DNA of 64,000 nt from an uncultured Bacteroidales bacterium. Its GTDB lineage: Bacteria > Bacteroidota > Bacteroidia > Bacteroidales > UBA1715. Location of the stretch: positions 6,419 through 70,418 of the forward strand of contig CALAUG010000048.1 in assembly GCA_937892155.1 (NCBI GenBank), in the 5' to 3' direction. Positions 51,097-59,171 of this stretch are shown here, in pieces. A model generated the notes under the pieces. That model had not been told where the DNA came from. It made no database searches and worked only from the letters and a program-made list of their open reading frames with translations. Every line of letters begins with the position of its first letter. Position 1 is the first letter of the stretch. The translations under genes and the position numbers were made by a program.

Positions 51097-52122
51097 CTAT
51101 CCCATCACCTTTTTGGCAATTTCGGCGAATTGTTTCCCGACAATAGAATTTTCGTCCATTGCGGCAGGCTTACCTTTGTCGCCACCTTCACGTACACCCA
51201 TAACAATAGGTACAGCACCTAAGAATGGCAGACCTTTTTCTTTTGCCAATTTCTCGACGCCACCTTGTCCGAAAATGTAGTATTTGTTGTTTGGCAACTC
51301 TTCGGGAGTGAACCACGCCATATTTTCAATCAAACCAAGAATAGGAACTTCGATTTTTTCCTTTTGGAAGAAATCTATTGCCTTTACCACGTCAATCACA
51401 GCCACATCTTGCGGAGTGCCAACCATCACGGCACCCGAAATGTTTATGATTTGGCAAAGAGTCAACTGAATATCGCTTGTCCCCGGAGGCATATCAATCA
51501 CCATCACATCCAATTCGCCCCAGTCTGAATCTTGAATGAATTGTTTCAGCACAGTGCCAGCCATTGGACCACGCCAAGCAAGTGCATCTTGCGGATTAAC
51601 GAAAAATCCTATTGACAACATTTTTATGCCATATTGCTCGATAGGAAGAATCCATTCCTTTTCGCCCTCTTTGCGGCAAAGTGGCTGTGCATCCTCTACC
51701 CCGAACATTTTTGGAATGGATGGTCCGAAAATATCGGCATCGAGCAAACCAACCTTGTAACCTTGTTTTGCCAACGCAATAGCCAAATTGGCACTAACAG
51801 TTGATTTTCCAACACCACCTTTACCGGAAGCAACGGCAATCACCTTCTTTACCTTTGAAATACCACCTTCGCCTGCCATATCATTTGCCTTAATAATGTT
51901 AACAAGCACATCAACACGCTCCAGTTCCGGAATGCCACGTTTAACCGCATCCTGCACCGACGAAATAATGGCGCGTTCGTATTTATCGTATTTCTGTGGT
52001 AAACCAATCTTAATCGTAGCATCATTACCGTTCACGTCGATAAGCTGTACGTATTGAACCATAGTGCCGGTTTCTCCCGGAACCTGAATCTGATTAAGAA
52101 TCTTTACAATTTGCTCTTTCAT
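51097..52122 (-). CDS. mrp: Mrp/NBP35-type Fe-S cluster carrier ATPase
   Basis: Carries and delivers Fe-S clusters (ApbC/Mrp family). ATG 52122 gives 341 residues; the upstream frame to 52146 contains promoter sequence. An N-terminal DUF59-like domain (1-75; KILNQIQVPG, KRGIPELERVDV) precedes the deviant Walker A ASGKGGVGKST (98-108) and DMPPGTSDIQLTL. The CxxC motif of many Mrp proteins is not visible, so cluster binding may use other residues or the protein may be a regulatory ATPase. Divergent promoters with the deacetylase operon. Confidence 0.92.
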   Translation of the reverse strand: MKEQIVKILNQIQVPGETGTMVQYVQLIDVNGNDATIKIGLPQKYDKYERAIISSVQDAVKRGIPELERVDVLVNIIKANDMAGEGGISKVKKVIAVASGKGGVGKSTVSANLAIALAKQGYKVGLLDADIFGPSIPKMFGVEDAQPLCRKEGEKEWILPIEQYGIKMLSIGFFVNPQDALAWRGPMAGTVLKQFIQDSDWGELDVMVIDMPPGTSDIQLTLCQIINISGAVMVGTPQDVAVIDVVKAIDFFQKEKIEVPILGLIENMAWFTPEELPNNKYYIFGQGGVEKLAKEKGLPFLGAVPIVMGVREGGDKGKPAAMDENSIVGKQFAEIAKKVMG

Positions 52123-52143
52123 ATCTCTATCTAAAATCCAGAA

Positions 52144-52179
52144 CAAAATTAGTAAATTCAGCGGATTATCTTACTTTTG
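52144..52179. promoter_or_regulatory. Divergent -7 boxes for mrp and the deacetylase operon
   Basis: Minus strand TAATTTTG (52151-52144), 21 nt before the mrp ATG; plus strand TACTTTTG (52172-52179), 16 nt before the deacetylase ATG. The -33 elements must overlap in the 20 bp between, so the two promoters may compete. Confidence 0.55.
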
Positions 52180-52195
52180 TCCATATTTAAACAAA

Positions 52196-52831
52196 ATGAG
52201 ACAACCTCTATTTGATGTAACTAAGGCTCAACCCCCTATTATCGGTGAACTTGCCTATCCGAAGGCTCACTTCCGTCTGCCACAAGAGAAAAAAACTGTC
52301 TATCTCACTTTTGATGATGGTCCTGTACCAGTTTATACAAGACAAGTAATGAATATTTTGCAACAATATAATGTTCCAGCAACTTTTTTTATGGTTGGTG
52401 AGAATGTTTTTAAATTTCCAGAGGTGTTTCAGGAAGTTAAAAATGCGGGATATTCTTTTGGTTCACATACCTATAATCATTTAAAGGGCTGGGCGACCGA
52501 CAACAAAACATATATAGAAAATGTGTGGAAAGGTGCGGAAATCACGAAAAGTAATTTGTTTCGGCCGCCATACGGAAAAATAGGTCCGTTGCAAGCACAT
52601 AAGTTATATAACCAGTTACATATCATTATGTGGGATATCATTACCATGGATTACGACCATAATCTTTCTGGAGAAGATTGTTTTCAAAACGTAAAGAACT
52701 ACGTCCGCAATGGTTCTATAATTGTATTCCACGACTCTCCCAAATCGGAAAAGAACTTGTTATACGCATTGCCAAAATCTATTGAGTATTTACTGAAAGA
52801 AAATTATACCTTTGCATCCATACGTTTGTAG
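52196..52831 (+). CDS. Polysaccharide deacetylase (NodB-type, CE4)
   Basis: Removes N- or O-acetyl groups from a polysaccharide or peptidoglycan. 211 residues: LTFDDGP with Asp40 and Asp41 (catalytic base and metal ligand), SHTYNH with His91 and His95 as metal ligands, RPPYG at 123-127 and a C-terminal IIVFHDS with the catalytic His. No obvious signal peptide, so it is cytoplasmic or exported by another route. First gene of a tight operon with a glycosyltransferase (2 bp gap) and a DUF4491 gene, which points to envelope glycan work. Confidence 0.92.
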   Translation: MRQPLFDVTKAQPPIIGELAYPKAHFRLPQEKKTVYLTFDDGPVPVYTRQVMNILQQYNVPATFFMVGENVFKFPEVFQEVKNAGYSFGSHTYNHLKGWATDNKTYIENVWKGAEITKSNLFRPPYGKIGPLQAHKLYNQLHIIMWDIITMDYDHNLSGEDCFQNVKNYVRNGSIIVFHDSPKSEKNLLYALPKSIEYLLKENYTFASIRL

Positions 52832-52833
52832 GA

Positions 52834-53691
52834 ATGAAAGTATCTATCGTCATCGTTAATTATAATGTTGTCAACGAATTGAAGCAGTGTCTTGTTTCTC
52901 TTTTAAACGCAACACAAAACATTGATAGCGAAATCTTTGTCGTTGACAATAATTCCACCGACAACTCCTGCGAAATGATTAAAAATCAATTTCCTACTAT
53001 ACGTTTAATAGAAAACAATGAGAACATAGGTTTTGCAAAAGCAAATAATCAGGCAATCCGACAATCATTGGGGGAATATATTTTACTGCTGAATCCCGAT
53101 ACAATTATTGAAGAAAATTCATTCAAGCGAATGCTTGATTTTATGGAAAATCACGACGATTGTGGCGGTCTTGGCATAAAAATGGTTGATGAAGAAGGCA
53201 AATTTCTACCAGAATCAAAACGAGGAATACCAACACCATTTGTCGCATTTTGTAAAATGAGTGGGCTGTATAAATTATTTCCAAAATCTGACGTATTCAA
53301 CCACTACTATCTTGGAGCAATTTCAGAAAACGAAATTTCAGAAGTCGAAATATTGGCAGGTGCATGTATGCTACTTCGAAAATCGATTTTAGATATTGTT
53401 GGTTTGTTGGATGAACACTATTTCCTATATGGCGAGGATATAGATATTTCATATAGAATACTGCTGAATGGCTATAAGAATTATTACCTGCCAACAGCAC
53501 AAATAATTCATAAGAAAGGTGCAAGTACAAAAAAATCACACACACCAAGTATCAAAGCATTTTACAATGCAATGGAAATTTTTATTGACACCCATTGGAC
53601 GAAAAAGTATCCATCCTGGTATTGTAAAATCCTCAAATCATGCGTTAAATTAAAAGCTTGGTTAGCAATCAAATCCATCAATAAATCATGA
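52834..53691 (+). CDS. GT2 glycosyltransferase
   Basis: Transfers a sugar from a nucleotide donor to a growing glycan, probably at the inner face of the membrane. 285 residues with the GT-A fold: VSIVIVNYNVVNELKQCL, VVDNNSTDNSCEM, GFAKANNQAI, LLNPDTII (DxD-like), ILAGACMLLRKSILD and the catalytic-base region YGEDIDISYRI. The pattern resembles rhamnosyl- and other O-antigen/capsule transferases. Starts 2 bp after the deacetylase stop and overlaps the next ATG by 4 bp. Confidence 0.92.
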   Translation: MKVSIVIVNYNVVNELKQCLVSLLNATQNIDSEIFVVDNNSTDNSCEMIKNQFPTIRLIENNENIGFAKANNQAIRQSLGEYILLLNPDTIIEENSFKRMLDFMENHDDCGGLGIKMVDEEGKFLPESKRGIPTPFVAFCKMSGLYKLFPKSDVFNHYYLGAISENEISEVEILAGACMLLRKSILDIVGLLDEHYFLYGEDIDISYRILLNGYKNYYLPTAQIIHKKGASTKKSHTPSIKAFYNAMEIFIDTHWTKKYPSWYCKILKSCVKLKAWLAIKSINKS

Positions 53692-53978
53692 ATTTTATAG
53701 GTTTAATTATCGCTGTCGCGACATTTTTTATCATTGGCTTATTTCATCCAATTGTAATTAAGTCTGAATACTACTTTGGAGTAAAGTGTTGGTGGGTTTT
53801 CCTTATATTTGGTATTGCATTTGTGGGAATTTCATTATTTGTTGAAAATCACATAATCAGCACCATACTCGGCGTGGTTGGATGTTCATGTTTGTGGAGT
53901 ATATTGGAATTGTTTGAGCAACGCAAACGTGTAGAAAAAGGTTGGTTTCCCAAAAATCCAAATCGTTCAGATGACTAA
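53688..53978 (+). CDS. DUF4491 family membrane protein
   Basis: 96 residues with three membrane helices (about 2-19, 33-51, 57-74). IIGLFHPIVIKSEYYFG and CLWSILELFEQRKRVEKGWFPKNP are the conserved parts of DUF4491. Role unknown; common in Bacteroidetes and Firmicutes. ATGA overlap with the glycosyltransferase stop shows translational coupling. Confidence 0.85.
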   Translation: MNFIGLIIAVATFFIIGLFHPIVIKSEYYFGVKCWWVFLIFGIAFVGISLFVENHIISTILGVVGCSCLWSILELFEQRKRVEKGWFPKNPNRSDD

Positions 53979-54068
53979 ATGTATGTTTGGCAAGACTTTT
54001 CTAAAAACGAATAGACGATTCCCGAGAAATTTGTATCTTTTCACACACATTTTAGATAAAAACTTGTT

Positions 54069-54788
54069 ATGAAAAAATATCTACTTTTATTCTGTTCCAT
54101 TTGGTTTACGACGATGTGTTTTGCGCAAAAAAACATTCTGATTATTCCATTTGATGTAAAAATGTATAACAATCAGGAATCAGAAAAAATCTGTAAATAT
54201 TCGGGCATTTCGTACGACAAGTCAGTAGAAAAAATCCGAACAGATTTGGATTTACACATTTACGCGGCACTCAAAGATTCCATGAATGTTTCGAGTTTAT
54301 TACGCACCTACACAACTGATGCAACCACCGATTTGGAAATGGTTCATAACAATGCGACCTACTTCTTGTCGGATAATCCAGGAGAGGAATACATCAATAA
54401 ACCGAAAAAAGGAACTGTTCCAAATCAAAATATTATTGCGGGTGAAATAGTGAGCATAACCTCAGCGGAAAACGCCAATAAATTGGTGAATGTACGTTTG
54501 CAGGATCCTCAATTATTTTCCGACCTAGTTCAATCGTATCAGGCTCAATATCTCGTATATTTAACTCAATTTGAATTGCTTGGCGATTTTTCCAATCCCT
54601 ATACCGTAGCCGATAATTCATACATAAAAACTATAAAAGTTCATTATGTGATTTACAATTCACTGGGCAAATTCGTGAATGGTGATATTGCCACAATGTC
54701 ATTCTCTGGGAAAGTCAACGATATTGACCAAATTTGCGATCAATACCTGCCAGTTATTGCAAAGAAAATAGCAAGAAAAATTCCGTAA
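54069..54788 (+). CDS. Exported protein coupled to a sensor kinase, unknown
   Basis: 239 residues with a signal peptide (KKYLLLFCSIWFTTMCFAQ). The mature chain begins KNILIIPFDVKMYNNQESEKI and later has VNVRLQDPQLFSDLV and YLVYLTQFELLGDF, ending KIARKIP. I do not recognise a family; the early IIPFD strand and later pattern are faintly like curli/CsgG-type or TolB N-terminal-like domains. The stop codon overlaps the histidine-kinase ATG (TAATG), so the two proteins are made together and this one could modulate the sensor from the periplasm (inference). Confidence 0.7.
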   Translation: MKKYLLLFCSIWFTTMCFAQKNILIIPFDVKMYNNQESEKICKYSGISYDKSVEKIRTDLDLHIYAALKDSMNVSSLLRTYTTDATTDLEMVHNNATYFLSDNPGEEYINKPKKGTVPNQNIIAGEIVSITSAENANKLVNVRLQDPQLFSDLVQSYQAQYLVYLTQFELLGDFSNPYTVADNSYIKTIKVHYVIYNSLGKFVNGDIATMSFSGKVNDIDQICDQYLPVIAKKIARKIP

Positions 54789-55846
54789 TGAAAGCCAAAC
54801 GTACCGCATACAGCGATAAATTCATTGCATTACTACTGGCAATCAGTTCGGTAGTGGTAACGGTAATTGCAGTCTTAATTGTACATTACATTGGATGCGA
54901 AAATAATGTAATATTTGTACTTGTTGAATCATTGATTCTGTTCGTCGCGATATATTTCATTGCACGATACTTCATCAAGTTTTTTATCATTGAGAAAGTT
55001 CGACCTGTATATAAAATCATTCGTTCTTCGAACGTACCACGATTTAAGGATTTAATAGAAAACGATGAGAATTTGATTGAAACTGCCGAACGAGATGTAG
55101 ATATTTGGGCGACGCAGAAATCCGATGAATTTGAATTTTTAAAAAAGCAGGAGGAGTTTAGAAAAGAATATATTGGCAATGTCGCACACGAATTAAAAAC
55201 GCCTATTTTCACCATTCAAGGCTATGTGTCAACTTTGCTTGATGGTGGCTTGTACGACGAATCCATCAACCATAAATATTTGGAACGTACCGACAAAGTG
55301 ATTCAAAGAATGACATCTATTGTTCACGATTTGGACGCAATTAACCGTTTGGAATCGGGTGAATTAAAAATGGAATACACCACCTTCAACATTCTTGATT
55401 TGGTCAATGAAATTTTTGAGGCACAGGAATATTTGGCAAAGGAACGCAATGTGACATTTTCGGTAGAAACAGCATTGCCGAAGCCATTAATGGTTTATGC
55501 CGATAAAATGAGAATGTCTATGGCATTGTCAAACTTGGTTGTCAATGCCATTAAATACAATAATCCCGAAGGTGGTAGCGTATTAATCCGCTTCTACGAT
55601 ATGGACACCCGTTATTTAGTGGAGGTTTCCGATACAGGAATTGGCATTCCGAAAGAATCAATTGGACATATTTTTGAACGATTTTTCCGTGTTGACAAAA
55701 GTCGTTCCCGCGAACAAGGAGGAACTGGTCTGGGATTGTCAATTGTAAAACACGTGATAGAAGCACACGGAGAAACCATAAACGTCAAAAGCACTTTGAA
55801 CCAAGGAACATCTTTTTCATTTACAGTAAAAAAAGGTAATAAATAA
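54788..55846 (+). CDS. PhoR-like sensor histidine kinase
   Basis: Membrane sensor that phosphorylates the next gene's product. 352 residues: two membrane helices (about 13-34 and 42-66) with only about six residues between, so no real periplasmic sensing domain; a juxtamembrane helix; HisKA with VAHELKTPIF (His134); N box NLVVNAIKYNNPEGG; G boxes DTGIGIPKESIGHIFERF and GGTGLGLSIVKHVIEAHG. A missing sensor domain makes input from the coupled upstream exported protein plausible. ATG overlaps that stop; its own stop overlaps the response-regulator ATG. Confidence 0.93.
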   Translation: MKAKRTAYSDKFIALLLAISSVVVTVIAVLIVHYIGCENNVIFVLVESLILFVAIYFIARYFIKFFIIEKVRPVYKIIRSSNVPRFKDLIENDENLIETAERDVDIWATQKSDEFEFLKKQEEFRKEYIGNVAHELKTPIFTIQGYVSTLLDGGLYDESINHKYLERTDKVIQRMTSIVHDLDAINRLESGELKMEYTTFNILDLVNEIFEAQEYLAKERNVTFSVETALPKPLMVYADKMRMSMALSNLVVNAIKYNNPEGGSVLIRFYDMDTRYLVEVSDTGIGIPKESIGHIFERFFRVDKSRSREQGGTGLGLSIVKHVIEAHGETINVKSTLNQGTSFSFTVKKGNK

Positions 55847-56538
55847 TGCCACAGGGAAAAACCATATTAATTGTTGATGACGAACCCGATATTATAGAAA
55901 TTCTTCGTTATAACTTAGAAAGAGAAGGCTTTAAAACAATAGCGGCAACCAATGGTATTGATGCTGTTTCTATGGCGAAACAATTTCGTCCCGAGTTAAT
56001 CTTGCTAGACGTTATGCTGCCCGATATGGATGGTATCCAAACCTGCGAATCAATTAGAAATATTCCTGAGTTACGAAATACCATCATCGCGTTTTTAACT
56101 GCCAGAAGTGAAGACTATTCTGAAATTGCAGGTTTCAACGCCGGTGCCGATGATTATATTACTAAACCGATTCGTCCAAAAGTTCTCATCACGCGTATAC
56201 AAACACTATTAAAACGTTCTCACGTGCAAGCAACAAATGAAGCGCAATCACAATCACTTCAATATGAAGACATTGTTCTTGACAAGGAGAAATATATAGT
56301 AGCGAAAAAAGGTGTCACTCTTTCTCTTCCCAACAAAGAATTCAAAATTCTGGAATTACTTATTTCGAAACCCGAACACGTGTTTAGCCGTGAAGAAATT
56401 TATTCCACAGTTTGGGGAAATGAAATTGTTGTCGGCGACCGTACGATTGACGTACATATTCGTAAGCTGAGAGAGAAATTAGGAGAAAAATATATTTATA
56501 CAATAAAAGGAATCGGGTATGTGTTTGCCCGTCGGTAA
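55846..56538 (+). CDS. OmpR/PhoB-type response regulator
   Basis: 230 residues: receiver domain with acidic pair DDEPD (11-15), phospho-acceptor Asp55 in LLDVMLPDMDG, the switch Thr in FLTARSED and Lys in DYITKPIRP; winged-helix output domain from about 128 (LSLPNKEFKILELL, EIYSTVWGNEIVVGDRTIDVHIRKLREKLG, GIGYVFARR). Pairs with the kinase (TAATG overlap). Targets are unknown. Confidence 0.95.
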   Translation: MPQGKTILIVDDEPDIIEILRYNLEREGFKTIAATNGIDAVSMAKQFRPELILLDVMLPDMDGIQTCESIRNIPELRNTIIAFLTARSEDYSEIAGFNAGADDYITKPIRPKVLITRIQTLLKRSHVQATNEAQSQSLQYEDIVLDKEKYIVAKKGVTLSLPNKEFKILELLISKPEHVFSREEIYSTVWGNEIVVGDRTIDVHIRKLREKLGEKYIYTIKGIGYVFARR

Positions 56539-56539
56539 T

Positions 56540-57196
56540 ATGGCAGAAATAAAAGCTTGCATATTTGACATGGATGGTGTGCTTGTAAGCACCGAAATTT
56601 ATCATTTTAAGGCATGGAAACGTCTTGCCGCAACAATCGGCATTGATATAGACGAAACGTTCAACGAAAATCTGAAAGGTGTTAGCCGTTCCGTGTGCAT
56701 TGATTTGATTTTGAAACATGGCGGCGTTGAGAAAACGCAGGCAGAAAAAGATGCGTTGGCAGCGCAAAAAAACGAATGGTTTCTTGACTACGTGAAAAGC
56801 GAAATCACACCAGCAAATGTTTACCCTGGCGTGATTGATTTCCTTAAATCGTTGAAACAACAAGGATACAAAACCGCTATTGGTTCGGCAAGTAAAAATG
56901 CTCCGCTACTTGTGGAAAAACTAGGAATCGCTCAATATTTCGATGCGCTTGTCGATGGAAATATGATTACCAAAGCAAAACCCAATCCAGAAGTATTCCT
57001 GAAAGGCGCCGAGTTGATTGGCGTTGCTCCACAAAATTGTGTGGTTTTCGAAGACGCAATCAGTGGCGTAGAAGCGGCGAAAAATGGCGGAATGTTTTGT
57101 ATTGGCGTTGGTTCTCCACAATTACTTTCAAAAGCCGATTTCTGCATTTCGGGATTTACCGAAATGAGTTTGCAAAGGTTGCAGGCGTTTAAGTGA
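56540..57196 (+). CDS. pgmB: Beta-phosphoglucomutase-like HAD phosphatase
   Basis: Interconverts beta-glucose-1-phosphate and glucose-6-phosphate, or dephosphorylates a sugar phosphate. 218 residues from ATG 56540: FDMDGVLVSTE (Asp10 nucleophile, Asp12 acid/base), IGSASKNAPLLVEKLG (motif II), KPNPEVFLKGAE with the Lys, FEDAISGVEAAKNGG (motif IV). The match to bacterial beta-PGM is good. It would complement the GH94 phosphorylase only if that enzyme made beta-phosphate; GH94 makes the alpha form, so no direct link. Starts 1 bp after the response regulator stop. Confidence 0.85.
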   Translation: MAEIKACIFDMDGVLVSTEIYHFKAWKRLAATIGIDIDETFNENLKGVSRSVCIDLILKHGGVEKTQAEKDALAAQKNEWFLDYVKSEITPANVYPGVIDFLKSLKQQGYKTAIGSASKNAPLLVEKLGIAQYFDALVDGNMITKAKPNPEVFLKGAELIGVAPQNCVVFEDAISGVEAAKNGGMFCIGVGSPQLLSKADFCISGFTEMSLQRLQAFK

Positions 57197-57216
57197 AAGA
57201 ATAGCAGATTTATTTT

Positions 57217-57224
57217 TACATTTG
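57217..57224 (+). promoter_or_regulatory. -7 box before sufE
   Basis: TACATTTG matches TAnnTTTG and ends 19 nt before the sufE ATG at 57244; it marks a new transcript. Confidence 0.5.
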
Positions 57225-57243
57225 CTCCGAATTTTTACGAACG

Positions 57244-57666
57244 ATGACGATAAACGAAATCCAAGATGAGATTATTGATGAATTCAGTCTTTTCGACGAC
57301 TGGATGGATAAATATCAGTATCTTATTGATTTAAGTAAAAATTTACCTTTGATAGACGAAAAATACAAAACCGAAGAATATCTCATCAAAGGGTGTCAAT
57401 CGCAAGTATGGTTGTTTGCCGAACATACAGACGGGAAAATCTTTTTTACCGCCGACTCCGACGCAATTATCACAAAAGGCATTGTCTCGTTGCTGATTCG
57501 CGTGATGTCGGGACAAACTCCGCAAGCAATACTCGACTGCGATTTACACTTCATTGAAGCAATCGGATTAAAGGAAAACCTTTCTCCAACACGCTCAAAC
57601 GGGTTGCTGTCGATGATTAAACAAATGAAAATTTACGCGCTTGCGTTCAAGTCTCAAGAAAAATAG
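57244..57666 (+). CDS. sufE: SufE-like sulfur acceptor
   Basis: Accepts persulfide sulfur from the SufS cysteine desulfurase for Fe-S assembly. 140 residues, normal size. KTEEYLIKGCQSQVWL places the acceptor Cys at 51; LLIRVMSGQTPQAIL and GLKENLSPTRSNGLLSMIKQMK are conserved. Followed after 2 bp by a DUF59 gene; SufS, SufB/C/D are not in this window. Confidence 0.94.
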   Translation: MTINEIQDEIIDEFSLFDDWMDKYQYLIDLSKNLPLIDEKYKTEEYLIKGCQSQVWLFAEHTDGKIFFTADSDAIITKGIVSLLIRVMSGQTPQAILDCDLHFIEAIGLKENLSPTRSNGLLSMIKQMKIYALAFKSQEK

Positions 57667-57668
57667 AT

Positions 57669-57992
57669 ATGGCAGACGAAGATAAAGAATTGAAACGTAT
57701 TCAGGATGAAGTTGTTATGACGCTTAAAACCGTTTATGACCCTGAAATTCCTGTTGATATTTACGAACTTGGTTTGATTTACAAAATTGAATACAAACTG
57801 CCTATCATAGAAATTGATATGACGCTTACATCGCCGAACTGCCCTATGGCAGAGCCTTTAGTTTATGAAATTCAAACAAAATTAAAACTGATTAACGGCG
57901 TTGAAGATGTTGCTGTAAATATCGTACTTGAGCCGGAATGGAACCAGGATATGATGACAGAAGAAGCAAAACTTAAACTTGGATTGCTATGA
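57669..57992 (+). CDS. DUF59/MIP18-type Fe-S assembly protein (SufT-like)
   Basis: Helps mature Fe-S proteins. 107 residues: VYDPEIPVDIYELGLIYKIE, MTLTSPNCPMAEPLVYEIQ with the conserved Cys58, and the C-terminal VNIVLEPEWNQDMMTEEAKLKLG. Sits between sufE and an aminotransferase whose ATG overlaps its stop. Paired with SufE, so the role in iron-sulfur assembly is well supported. Confidence 0.93.
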   Translation: MADEDKELKRIQDEVVMTLKTVYDPEIPVDIYELGLIYKIEYKLPIIEIDMTLTSPNCPMAEPLVYEIQTKLKLINGVEDVAVNIVLEPEWNQDMMTEEAKLKLGLL

Positions 57993-59104
57993 AACCCGTG
58001 CAAATGGTTGACTTATATGGCCAATACATTGCTCGGAAAACAGAATTTGACGAGGCGTTATCGTCTGTTATTTCATCATCAAAATTTATTCAAGGTCCGG
58101 AGGTTCTTAGTTTTCAAAAAGAATTGGCTGAGTATCTTGGCGTAAAACACGTAGTTACTTGTGGTAACGGCACAGATGCACTGACAATTGCCTTGTGGGC
58201 TTTGGATTTGCCGAAAGACAGCGAAGTTATTACCGCTGATTTTTCATTCATTGCAGCTGCCGAAGCCATTGCACGTGTTGGGCTTACGCCAGTTTTGGCC
58301 GATGTTGACCTTGATACATTCACTCTCAATCCTCAATCAGTTGAAAAATTGATTACACCAAAAACGAAGGCAATTATTCCCGTTCATTTATTTGGTCAAT
58401 CAGCACCAATGGACGAAATCATGCGGATTGCCTCCACATATAATCTCAAAGTAATAGAAGATTGTGCCCAATGTTTTGGCGCAGAATATATTACAAATGG
58501 TTCCGCAAAAAAACTTGGAACAATTGGCGATATTGGCTGTACTTCGTTTTTCCCTTCGAAAAATCTTGGTTGCTTTGGCGATGGCGGAGCAATTTTCACA
58601 AACAACGATGAACTTGCTGAAAAAATACACCGTATTGCAAATCACGGTAGTTTAGAAAAGTATAATCATATTGAAATTGGCGTAAATTCACGATTGGATG
58701 CTATACAAGCAGCTATTTTGCGCGTCAAACTGAAATATATAGATGGTTACAACACAAGACGACAGGCGGCGGCAAAGTGGTATTCATATAATTTGCAATC
58801 TATAGAATGGTTGCAAAGACCTCAAATGCAAAAAAAATCCACCCACGTTTTTCATCAATATACATTGCGTGTACTTACAAATAATAACAAAGAAATGCAG
58901 GAATATTTGCAAAAGTCAGGCATACCATCAATGATTTATTATCCTAAACCGTTGCACGAGCAGGCTTCGTTGAAACAATTTCCTCACGATGTTTGTGAGA
59001 ATTCCACATTATTGACTTCACAAGTTTTGAGTTTGCCAATGCATACCGAATTGGAAGAAGAACAGATAGAATATATTGTCAGTCATCTTCGCAGATTTCA
59101 TTAA
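57989..59104 (+). CDS. DegT/DnrJ/EryC1-family sugar aminotransferase
   Basis: Transfers an amino group from glutamate to a keto sugar nucleotide, usually for surface polysaccharides. 371 residues: FIQGPEVLSFQKELAEYLG, CGNGTDALTIALWAL, EDCAQCFGAEY, and the PLP Lys191 in FFPSKNLGCFGDGGA; NSRLDAIQAAILRVKL follows. Starts within the SufT-like stop (ATGA overlap) but its function is unrelated, so the operon is mixed. Substrate not readable. Confidence 0.93.
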   Translation: MKPVQMVDLYGQYIARKTEFDEALSSVISSSKFIQGPEVLSFQKELAEYLGVKHVVTCGNGTDALTIALWALDLPKDSEVITADFSFIAAAEAIARVGLTPVLADVDLDTFTLNPQSVEKLITPKTKAIIPVHLFGQSAPMDEIMRIASTYNLKVIEDCAQCFGAEYITNGSAKKLGTIGDIGCTSFFPSKNLGCFGDGGAIFTNNDELAEKIHRIANHGSLEKYNHIEIGVNSRLDAIQAAILRVKLKYIDGYNTRRQAAAKWYSYNLQSIEWLQRPQMQKKSTHVFHQYTLRVLTNNNKEMQEYLQKSGIPSMIYYPKPLHEQASLKQFPHDVCENSTLLTSQVLSLPMHTELEEEQIEYIVSHLRRFH

Positions 59105-59141
59105 ATAGAAGTGATTATCGTCATTATATTCTAAATAACCT

Positions 59142-59149
59142 TATCTTTG
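59142..59149 (+). promoter_or_regulatory. -7 box of the GH3 gene
   Basis: TATCTTTG, 22 nt before the ATG at 59172; matches the consensus exactly. Confidence 0.55.
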
Positions 59150-59171
59150 TAAAGACTCTAAAAATAATTTT

